Assembly (NCBI GenBank): GCA_913052435.1
Contig: CAJXDV010000073.1
Coordinates: 1-5,193, forward strand
DNA from: an uncultured Pelagibacteraceae bacterium
GTDB taxonomy: Bacteria > Pseudomonadota > Alphaproteobacteria > Pelagibacterales > Pelagibacteraceae
Length of the DNA: 5,193 nt
Reading direction: 5' to 3'
Of this stretch, positions 1 to 5,193 are shown in pieces; the first letter of the stretch is position 1, and every line of letters begins with the position of its first letter. The notes beneath the pieces are model-generated. The model did not search any database, was not told where the DNA came from, and was given only the letters and a program-made list of their open reading frames with translations. The translations under genes and the position numbers were made by a program.

Positions 1-1262
1 ACAATTTTAATAAAGAAAAAGTATTAAAAAAACTTCCTGGAAAATATGCTATTGGCCATAATAGATATTCTACAAGCGGAGGGTCAGCTTTAAGAAATGT
101 ACAACCATTTTTTGCTGACACCAATGCTGGCGGAATTGGAGTGGCACATAACGGGAATCTCACTAATGCTATAACTTTAAGAAATAAATTAGTTCAGGAA
201 GGCGCAATTTTTTACACAACATCAGATACGGAAACTATAGTTCAGCTGATTGCTAAATCAAAAAGAGTTAAAACAATTGATAAAATAATTGATGCAATTT
301 TTCATATTCAAGGCGGATACGCTTTAGTGATGATGACACAAAACATATTGATTGGTGTAAGAGATCCTTATGGAATTAGACCATTGGTAATAGGAAAATT
401 AAAAAATTCGTATGTGTTTGCCTCAGAAACTTGTGCTTTTGATATAATAGGTGCAAAATTTGTAAGAGATGTTGAAAATGGTGAAGTTGTCTATATTGAA
501 AATAATGAACTAAAAAGCTTAAAACCTTTTTCTCCAAAAAAAATTAGACCTTGTGTTTTTGAATATATATATTTTTCAAGACCAGATAGTATTTTAAATG
601 GTAAAACAGCTTACGAATATCGAAAAAACTTTGGAGCCCAATTAGCAAAGGAAGATAAATTAAAAGCAGATATAGTTGTACCTGTTCCAGACTCTGGAAA
701 TGCAGCAGCGCTGGGATATGCTCAGGAAAAAGGTATTAGTTTTGAATTAGGATTAATCAGAAACCACTATGTTGGTAGAACTTTTATAGAACCTTCTCAA
801 AAAATTAGAAGTCTCGGTGTAAAATTAAAATTAAATGCAAATTTATCAGTTATTAAAGATAAAAAAATAATATTAGTTGATGACTCTTTGGTTCGAGGAA
901 CTACATCTCATAAAATTGTAAAAATGCTATATAATTTTGGTGCTAAAGAAGTTCATGTTAGAATTGCAAGCCCAGAGATAAAATATCCAGACTTTTATGG
1001 CGTGGATATGCCTACCAAGAAAGAGCTTTTAGCAGCAAATAAATCAGTTGAAGAAATATGTGATTTCATTAGAGCAAAATCCATAAAATATTTAACTCTT
1101 GATGGTCTCTATAAAGCAATGGGCTTTGATAAAAGAAACGAAACATACCCGCAATTAACAGATCATTATTTTTCTGGAGAATATCCTGTAAAAATAATTG
1201 ATAAACTTGGAGAAGATAAAGTTACACAGCTATCACTTTTGAGCACAGCTTCGAATAACTAA
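1..1262 (+). CDS. purF: Amidophosphoribosyltransferase (PurF), 5'-truncated by the window edge
   Basis: PurF is the cytoplasmic enzyme that makes 5-phosphoribosylamine from PRPP and glutamine, the first committed step of de novo purine synthesis. The reading frame is open from the left edge (first full codon at 3), so about 419 residues are visible. The N-terminus with the catalytic cysteine, roughly 75-85 residues, lies outside. Visible glutaminase-domain motifs are GHNRYSTSGG (fragment residues 18-27), AHNGNLTN (48-55), SDTETIV and GVRDPYGIRPLVIG (118-131). The phosphoribosyltransferase part has PCVFEYIYFSRPDS (183-196), VPVPDSGNAAALGYA, HYVGRTFIEPSQ and the PRPP-binding loop VDDSLVRGTTS (292-302, bases 876-908). 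The GTG at 141 and other internal codons are not the start, because conserved sequence continues upstream. Of the cysteines that bind the [4Fe-4S] cluster in Bacillus PurF, only the one before EYIYFSRPDS remains. The others are missing (YPDFYG; no CxxC near the end), so this is a cluster-free form. A hairpin follows the stop codon. Confidence 0.97.
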   Translation, partial: NFNKEKVLKKLPGKYAIGHNRYSTSGGSALRNVQPFFADTNAGGIGVAHNGNLTNAITLRNKLVQEGAIFYTTSDTETIVQLIAKSKRVKTIDKIIDAIFHIQGGYALVMMTQNILIGVRDPYGIRPLVIGKLKNSYVFASETCAFDIIGAKFVRDVENGEVVYIENNELKSLKPFSPKKIRPCVFEYIYFSRPDSILNGKTAYEYRKNFGAQLAKEDKLKADIVVPVPDSGNAAALGYAQEKGISFELGLIRNHYVGRTFIEPSQKIRSLGVKLKLNANLSVIKDKKIILVDDSLVRGTTSHKIVKMLYNFGAKEVHVRIASPEIKYPDFYGVDMPTKKELLAANKSVEEICDFIRAKSIKYLTLDGLYKAMGFDKRNETYPQLTDHYFSGEYPVKIIDKLGEDKVTQLSLLSTASNN

Positions 1263-1268
1263 TCCGGT

Positions 1269-1311
1269 TTTACAAAGCGCTCGCAATTTGATTTAAATCA
1301 GTGCTTGTAAA
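1269..1311 (+). other. Hairpin-forming inverted repeat just after purF
   Basis: The left arm TTTACAAAGCGCT (1269-1281) can pair with AGTGCTTGTAAA (1300-1311). This gives 12 pairs with one bulged A (1275) and one G-U wobble. The 18-base loop holds the palindrome GATTTAAATC (1290-1299). It starts seven bases after the purF stop codon. It has no T-run directly behind it; the nearest is TTTTTT at 1333-1338, so it is not a standard intrinsic terminator. It could be a weak terminator, an mRNA 3'-end stabiliser or a processing site between purF and the downstream permease gene. The pairing is seen directly; the role is inferred. Confidence 0.45.
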
Positions 1312-1344
1312 TAAGACATCATAATATAAAAATTTTTTCAAAAA

Positions 1345-2208
1345 ATGAAAAACAAACTTTCAGATCAAAAAAAAGGTTCGTTGCTAGCTTTTGTTGGAGT
1401 AATGTTTATTACACCAGACTCATTGTTTATCAGATTAGCAAATATAGATACTTGGGGATTGCTTTTTTATAGAGGAGCAATACCATTTTTCGTTGTATTA
1501 ATTGGATTATTGGTTGTTTATAAATCAAATTTTATTACACTTTTTTTTTCAATGGGTTTTCCTGGAATTGTTTATGCGGGAACTTTTGCTCTAACAAATA
1601 TTACTTTTATAATTTCTATTCAAAATACTAATGTTGCTAACACTCTAGTAATGGTAGCAATTGCTCCCATGTTATCAGCTTTATTGGGGCTCATATTTTT
1701 AAAAGAAAATCCAAATAAAAAAACTTGGATCGCTATAATAATTACGTGTTTATCAGCTATTTACATTTTTCATGACTCTATTCAATTAGGTAATTTTTTA
1801 GGAGATATTTTTGGGTTTATAACTGCTTTGGGATTGGCAGCCGGATTTGTTGTTGTAAGATCGGCAAAAAATAAAAACCTGGTTCCAGCAGCAGTATTAG
1901 GAAAACTTATTGTAGCCATTATTGCTGTATTTTTTGTTACAAATTTCGAGTTGATCGAAAAAGACATTATTATTGTTCCTTTAATGTGCGTTCTTTGTGT
2001 GGCTATTCCTTTTGTTTTATTAACTATTGCTCCACGATTTATAACTGCTGCTGAAGTAAATCTCTTTTTTCTATTAGAAACTATCCTTGGTCCTTTATGG
2101 GTATGGCTTGTCATTAAAGAACAACCAAGTATTGAAACGATACAAGGTGGATTGGTAATCATTTTGACAATAGCGATCCATTCGATCTTAGTCATAAAAA
2201 AAACATAA
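1345..2208 (+). CDS. EamA/DMT-superfamily membrane permease
   Basis: This 287-residue hydrophobic protein has the usual length and layout of the drug/metabolite transporter (EamA) family: about ten inner-membrane helices made of two related five-helix halves (roughly residues 11-142 and 150-284). The family signature at the end of each half is visible: NTNVANTLVMVAIAPMLSAL with LIFLKENP (94-123), and ITAAEVNLFFLLETILGP with VWLVIKEQPS (233-262). FYRGAIPF (41-48) matches the second-helix region of these permeases. Members export or import amino acids, nucleotides or other small metabolites; the substrate cannot be told here. The ATG at 1345 is preceded by an A-rich stretch (TCAAAAAATG) and no Shine-Dalgarno sequence. 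It lies 82 bp after purF and 51 bp before an MFS gene on the same strand, which fits a shared transcript, though the hairpin after purF may limit read-through. The coding sequence contains runs of 8 A (1367-1374) and 9 T (1541-1549) but stays in frame. Confidence 0.93.
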   Translation: MKNKLSDQKKGSLLAFVGVMFITPDSLFIRLANIDTWGLLFYRGAIPFFVVLIGLLVVYKSNFITLFFSMGFPGIVYAGTFALTNITFIISIQNTNVANTLVMVAIAPMLSALLGLIFLKENPNKKTWIAIIITCLSAIYIFHDSIQLGNFLGDIFGFITALGLAAGFVVVRSAKNKNLVPAAVLGKLIVAIIAVFFVTNFELIEKDIIIVPLMCVLCVAIPFVLLTIAPRFITAAEVNLFFLLETILGPLWVWLVIKEQPSIETIQGGLVIILTIAIHSILVIKKT

Positions 2209-2224
2209 TAGAAAACTAACTGCT

Positions 2225-2245
2225 TGCTTTTTTATATAAAAAGCA
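2225..2245. repeat. Short inverted repeat in the leader of the MFS gene
   Basis: TGCTTTTT (2225-2232) and AAAAAGCA (2238-2245) form a perfect 8-bp stem around the 5-base loop TATAT. It sits between the EamA stop (2206-2208) and the MFS start (2260), leaving 14 bases before the ATG. Only two pairs are G-C and no T-run follows on the plus strand, so a standard terminator is unlikely. It could be a weak leader structure affecting translation of the MFS gene, or chance in AT-rich DNA. Confidence 0.3.
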
Positions 2246-2259
2246 TAATCACTCAAAAA

Positions 2260-3603
2260 ATGGGAAAAGTACTAAAAAATTCTTGGGCTTTATTTGCAGG
2301 TATAGGAATAATTCTGTTAGCTAATGGACTTCAAGGAAATCTAATGGGTGTAAGATCCGTGATAGAAAACTTCAGTTCTTTATCTACTGGAATATTGATG
2401 TCAGGATATTTTGTAGGATATTTCGTGGGTAGTAATTTAACTCCTACTCTAGTTTCAAGAGTTGGTCATATTAGAGTTTTTGCTGCTTTCGCATCAACAG
2501 CATCTTTGAGTATTTTGATTATTGCAACTTATGTAAATCCTGTTGTTTGGACATTAGGAAGATTTTTAACAGGCTTAAGTTTAGTTTCTTGTTACATTGT
2601 AGCTGAAAGCTGGCTTAATGATAGAGCTAATAATAGAACTAGAGGGAAATTGCTTTCTATATACATGATTATAAACTACTTCGGCTTAGCTTTTGGAGCA
2701 CTTTTATTAAATTTTGATGATCCACAAAGTTATAAACCTTTTGTTTTGGTTTCTATTTTATTATCTGTAGCTTTAATTCCTATTTTACTTACAAAACGTC
2801 CTGCTCCCAAATTTAAAAAAATCGGTACCTTAAATTTAAAAGAACTTTATAATATTTCTCCTTTAGGTACAGTAAGTTCATTTTGTACAGGTGCAATTTA
2901 TTCTGCTTTATTTGCAATGTTTGCTGTATATGCAACTAAAGTAAATTTTACTTTATTTGAAATTTCATTATTACTTTTTTTAACAACCATAACAGGAGCT
3001 TTTTTTCAAGGACCTGTGGGGTATCTTTCAGACAAATTTAATAGAAGAATTGTAATTATTTTATGCGCTTTATCAGGTGGACTACTTTGTTTGTTATTAA
3101 TTGTTGTGGCTGGAGATAAACTTTCTAATATAAATGCTCTTCATGAACTATTAAACGTTAATATTTTACAAAGCTTTAAGTTAATAACATATGCTGGGAA
3201 AAATAAGTTATATTTTTTTATTATTATAACAATTTATACCGGCATAACACTTTGCATCTTTTCTTTAAATCTTGCTCATACAAATGATTTTGTTCCAAAA
3301 GAGAAATTTGTAGCTGCAGGAGGAGGTTTGCAGTTTGTTTTTGGACTGGGAGCAATGGGAGGTCCTTTTCTTTGCTCTATAGCAATGGATAAGCTAGGAC
3401 CTAATGGCTACTTCATTTATTTATTTGTTTTTCATGTTATCATTGTTTTATTTGGATTATATAGAATGGCAGTTAGAAAAGTTGCTGAAAACCCAGATAA
3501 TACTTTTACTTCCCTTCCAAGAAACATTACTCCAGCAGGAATAGAACTTGACCCTGATACTGGAGTAGATCTATCTAACAATGAAAAAGTAGTAGCTAAA
3601 TAA
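2260..3603 (+). CDS. Major facilitator superfamily permease, YcaD-like
   Basis: This 447-residue inner-membrane protein has about 12 predicted helices in two halves. It resembles the YcaD-like branch of the MFS. The N-terminal half carries ANGLQGNLMGVRS (21-33), MSGYFVGYFVGS (47-58), the loop SRVGHIRVFA (66-75, the motif-A position) and VAESWLNDRANNRTRGKLLS (114-133). The second half has motif A as GYLSDKFNRR (254-263), then SLNLAHTND (335-343), GLGAMGGPFL (362-371) and VLFGLYRMA (396-404). YcaD-like proteins are putative exporters and the substrate is unknown. A hydrophilic tail of about 40 residues ends the protein (RNITPAGIELDPDTG, 421-435). A hydrophilic insert of about 34 residues sits near 285-318, between the helices taken as 8 and 9. 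The ATG at 2260 is preferred to the in-frame TTG at 2224: the TTG lies at the hairpin arm, adds 12 non-family residues, and the ATG has the same TCAAAAAATG context as the upstream permease. No Shine-Dalgarno sequence is seen. The stop abuts the stop of the minus-strand gene. Confidence 0.93.
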   Translation: MGKVLKNSWALFAGIGIILLANGLQGNLMGVRSVIENFSSLSTGILMSGYFVGYFVGSNLTPTLVSRVGHIRVFAAFASTASLSILIIATYVNPVVWTLGRFLTGLSLVSCYIVAESWLNDRANNRTRGKLLSIYMIINYFGLAFGALLLNFDDPQSYKPFVLVSILLSVALIPILLTKRPAPKFKKIGTLNLKELYNISPLGTVSSFCTGAIYSALFAMFAVYATKVNFTLFEISLLLFLTTITGAFFQGPVGYLSDKFNRRIVIILCALSGGLLCLLLIVVAGDKLSNINALHELLNVNILQSFKLITYAGKNKLYFFIIITIYTGITLCIFSLNLAHTNDFVPKEKFVAAGGGLQFVFGLGAMGGPFLCSIAMDKLGPNGYFIYLFVFHVIIVLFGLYRMAVRKVAENPDNTFTSLPRNITPAGIELDPDTGVDLSNNEKVVAK

Positions 3604-4383
3604 TTATTGATTTAATTCAACTTTACTACCTACATTAAGCCTGCTGTTCTCAAGTGCAGTTAAGTAAATTCCCATATCGAAGTGATCATAGGTTGTTTTT
3701 AATGATTGAAGTAAATTCAAAGAATTATTATCAGTTTTTGGTTTTAAATTTATAGCAACACATCTTGGAATATTTTTTTGAACTTTAAAAGAAACATTGT
3801 TTATTTTAATAATTTTGCCTATCCAATTTTGCTCTTCCCATGCATCGATTCCGTCTACATAAAAATTTGCTCTAAATCTTTGAAATTCAACTTTTTCATT
3901 AATTTTTTTTTCAAATTCTTTAATGCTGTTAAGATTAATTAAAGACATGGAATTAAATACAATATTTGAGTTAGTGGTATCGAAAAATGGAAACTCACTA
4001 TTTTTTAATAATGTGATGGGTTTTATTAATGAATTTTCTAAATCCATTAATTTTTTTGAAAGTAAGGATCTTTGTTCAAGATCGTTTGCTAATATTGTGA
4101 TTATCTCCTTATCATTATGTTTAAGAGTTAGATTGTTGTCTTTATAATTAAAATTATATTTATTTAATACAGGTGTATTTTTTAATGTTAAAAAATTATT
4201 TAACTTTCTTTCATTGGGGTTTTTTTCAATTAATTTAGCCTTTTCTAAATCAACACTTCTAGAAAAAGCAAATATTCTATCATTTGCAATGCCAATATTT
4301 TTTGTAATATTGCACGACTGTATGCTTTGAAACGATATAGATTTGACCGGACAATAATGTATAGATGAAATTGTACAATTCAT
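3604..4383 (-). CDS. MOSC-domain protein (YcbX/mARC-like), probable molybdenum-cofactor protein
   Basis: This 259-residue soluble protein has the two parts of the MOSC_N-MOSC family. Residues 1-120 hold the N-terminal beta-barrel domain with the signature YCPVKSI (10-16) and GIANDRIFAF (31-40). Residues about 135-258 hold the MOSC domain with FRANFYVDGIDAWEEQNW (170-187), IPRCVAINLKPKT (205-217) and HFDMGIYLTALENSRLNVG (234-252). Cys208 in the PRC motif matches the cysteine that binds molybdenum in mARC-type enzymes. Those enzymes reduce N-hydroxylated compounds or act in Mo-cofactor sulfur chemistry; the reaction here is an inference. E. coli YcbX carries an extra C-terminal ferredoxin domain, absent here, so electrons would have to come from a separate protein. 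The gene is rich in Lys and Asn codons and has a run of ten A on its coding strand (window positions 3903-3912). Its start is set by ATG opposite 4381-4383, directly before the family motif, without a clear Shine-Dalgarno sequence. It shares a divergent promoter region with the NnrU-family gene. Confidence 0.9.
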   Translation of the reverse strand: MNCTISSIHYCPVKSISFQSIQSCNITKNIGIANDRIFAFSRSVDLEKAKLIEKNPNERKLNNFLTLKNTPVLNKYNFNYKDNNLTLKHNDKEIITILANDLEQRSLLSKKLMDLENSLIKPITLLKNSEFPFFDTTNSNIVFNSMSLINLNSIKEFEKKINEKVEFQRFRANFYVDGIDAWEEQNWIGKIIKINNVSFKVQKNIPRCVAINLKPKTDNNSLNLLQSLKTTYDHFDMGIYLTALENSRLNVGSKVELNQ

Positions 4384-4479
4384 ATAATCTTACAGATATT
4401 TTTTGTATATAAAAAAATATGACTTATTTAAATTCAAATCAACTCAAACAATAAAGAAAAGTATGAGTAAACTGTAAAA
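4384..4479. promoter_or_regulatory. Divergent intergenic region between the MOSC and NnrU-family genes
   Basis: These 96 bp lie between two divergent start codons, so promoters for both genes are expected here. The region is very AT-rich, with a GTATATAAAAAAATATGAC stretch (4405-4423). On the plus strand TTGTAT (4403-4408) could be a -35 box but its best -10 partner is poor (TATTTA, 4425-4430). A four-codon open frame ATG-AGT-AAA-CTG-TAA (4463-4477) lies two bases before the NnrU start. No operator-like palindrome stands out. Confidence 0.5.
4414..4442 (-). promoter_or_regulatory. Candidate sigma-70-type promoter for the MOSC gene
   Basis: Read on the minus strand, TTGATT (opposite 4437-4442) is followed after 17 bases by TATTTT (opposite 4414-4419). 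Each box matches four of six consensus bases at the ideal spacing. Transcription would start near 4407, giving a leader of about 24 bases before the ATG. In DNA this AT-rich such matches arise easily, so this is a candidate only. Confidence 0.28.
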
Positions 4480-5043
4480 ATGAACTTTCTTATATTAGGC
4501 ATCATAATTTTCTTTAGTATTCATTTGATTCCAATTCTTCCAATAAAAGCAAGTTTAATTAATAAACTTGGCAAAAATAAATATAAAGGATTGTTCTCAT
4601 TAATCTCTTTAATTGGACTTATAACTATTATTTATGGATTTAATCATGCAGATGTTTATCCTGTATGGAATTCTGTAACTTACAGCAAAGAAATAGCGCT
4701 AGCTCTGATGCCAATTTCCACAATCTTACTTGCGGCTTCAAATATGCAAACAAATATTAAACGAATATTAAAACACCCGATGCTTATTGGGATTATCATC
4801 TGGTCTTTTGTTCATCTTTTGGCCAACGGAGATTTACGATCTATCATATTGTTTGCTTCTTTTGGATTATATTCATTAATAAATATTATTTTTTCTAAAA
4901 AGAACTCGACAACTAATGAAATCAGTAATTACTCTTCAATTAAAGATTTCATAGCTGTTGTTATTGGTTTAATTGCATACATGCTTATTATATTATTTCA
5001 CAACCATATTGCTGGAGTAGCAATAGTTTTTTCATTTATTTAA
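4480..5043 (+). CDS. NnrU-family integral membrane protein
   Basis: This 187-residue protein is mostly membrane-spanning, with about six hydrophobic segments (roughly 3-21, 38-54, 71-87, 98-114, 118-138 and 154-186). The family hallmark is clear: KHPMLIGIIIWSFVHLLANG followed by DLRSIILFASFG (98-129), plus HLIPILP (15-21) near the N-terminus. The length fits the family. NnrU was named from genes linked to nitrite and nitric oxide reduction in alphaproteobacteria, but homologues are widespread in species that do not denitrify and the molecular function is unknown. No denitrification gene is visible here. The ATG at 4480 follows an A-rich stretch (ACTGTAAAAATG) and is the first in-frame start before the first helix. 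It is divergent from the MOSC gene and its last 12 bases, including the stop codon, overlap the end of the minus-strand ferredoxin-like gene. Confidence 0.9.
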   Translation: MNFLILGIIIFFSIHLIPILPIKASLINKLGKNKYKGLFSLISLIGLITIIYGFNHADVYPVWNSVTYSKEIALALMPISTILLAASNMQTNIKRILKHPMLIGIIIWSFVHLLANGDLRSIILFASFGLYSLINIIFSKKNSTTNEISNYSSIKDFIAVVIGLIAYMLIILFHNHIAGVAIVFSFI

Positions 5044-5193
5044 TCTGTTAATACGTATAATTTTCATTGGACATACTTGAGCTGAAGCCTTATTAGCTTC
5101 ATATTCCAGTTCATCTACTTCTGCAGTGTAAAGTCCTTTTTTATTTCTCGATCCTAAGAGTACACTTCTTCCATCTTTTTTATTCATTCTCCA
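5032..5193 (-). CDS. Ferredoxin-like Fe-S protein, C-terminal fragment (5' end outside the window)
   Basis: The frame is open from the right edge and ends with TGA opposite 5032-5034, giving 53 visible residues. The sequence has the C-terminal pattern of small bacterial [3Fe-4S]/[4Fe-4S] ferredoxins. There is a variable central stretch (KKDGRSVLLGSRNKKGLY), then an acidic and alanine-rich segment (EVDELEYEANKASAQ), then the last cluster cysteine followed by proline in VCPMKIIRI (residues 40-48, counting from the window edge). Such proteins carry single electrons to soluble enzymes in the cytoplasm. The upstream CxxCxxC motif, if present, is outside the window, so the cluster type is unproven. 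An in-frame ATG opposite 5185-5187 exists, but starting there would leave a product too short to hold a full ferredoxin. The gene converges on the NnrU-family gene with a 12-base overlap. No terminator is visible. Confidence 0.75.
   Translation of the reverse strand, partial: WRMNKKDGRSVLLGSRNKKGLYTAEVDELEYEANKASAQVCPMKIIRINRLNK

Noticed and set aside
141..143. GTG as the start of purF
   Set aside because: Conserved PurF sequence (GHNRYSTSGG and RNVQPFFAD) is encoded in frame upstream, so the gene enters from outside the window.
1288..1330. Promoter for the EamA gene within the purF-EamA gap
   Set aside because: TATAAA (1325-1330) resembles a -10 box but no -35 box stands at proper spacing, and the start would leave a leader of only a few bases; too weak to list.
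1782..2195. Minus-strand open frame of 137 codons
   Set aside because: It lies wholly inside the EamA permease gene, has no family-like features, and its translation is the antisense of membrane helices.
2224..2259. Upstream in-frame TTG start for the MFS gene
   Set aside because: The extra 12 residues do not resemble the family, the TTG is at the hairpin arm, and the ATG at 2260 has a start context identical to that of the neighbouring permease.
3597..3614. Possible terminator at the MFS/MOSC junction
   Set aside because: TAAAT and ATTTA can form only five A-T pairs with no G-C, too weak to stop transcription.
3923..4147. Plus-strand open frame of 74 codons
   Set aside because: It lies antisense within the MOSC gene, which has clear family motifs across the same bases.
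1..5193. Mobile element, CRISPR, tRNA or rRNA
   Set aside because: No transposase-like frame, regularly spaced repeats, cloverleaf with CCA-type end or rRNA-like sequence was seen.

Overview
The window is an AT-rich stretch of bacterial chromosome, most likely from an alphaproteobacterium of the SAR11 (Pelagibacterales) type. Three things suggest this: the strong A+T bias of the codons, the very short or absent intergenic gaps, and the C-terminus of PurF. That PurF has YPDFYGVD and a TDH-x-FSGEYP ending, as I recall for alphaproteobacterial PurF, and lacks the cysteine-rich ending of the Bacillus type. The lineage is an inference from composition and protein features; no rRNA or other marker is present.

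Layout. Positions 1-1262 (+) hold the 3' part of purF, the first committed step of purine synthesis. Two membrane transporters follow on the same strand: a 10-helix EamA/DMT permease (1345-2208) and a 12-helix MFS permease (2260-3603). The gaps are 82 and 51 bp and each holds a hairpin-forming inverted repeat, so the three genes may be partly co-transcribed. The MFS gene ends stop-to-stop, with no base between, against a minus-strand MOSC-domain protein (3604-4383). A 96-bp divergent gap with candidate promoter sequence separates that gene from a plus-strand NnrU-family membrane protein (4480-5043). The last 12 bases of the NnrU gene overlap the end of a minus-strand gene (5032-5193, running off the window) whose visible C-terminus looks like a small Fe-S ferredoxin.

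How the genes relate. PurF is a housekeeping biosynthetic enzyme. The substrates of the two transporters cannot be read from sequence. The MOSC protein resembles the molybdenum-cofactor proteins YcbX and mARC and keeps the conserved cysteine, but it has no fused ferredoxin domain. The neighbouring ferredoxin and NnrU membrane protein therefore make a possible small redox neighbourhood, which is speculative. I see no mobile element, CRISPR array, tRNA or rRNA, and no convincing sign of a wholly new system. The points most worth a second look are the hairpins, the extra loop in the MFS protein, the packed convergent gene ends and the MOSC/ferredoxin/NnrU grouping.
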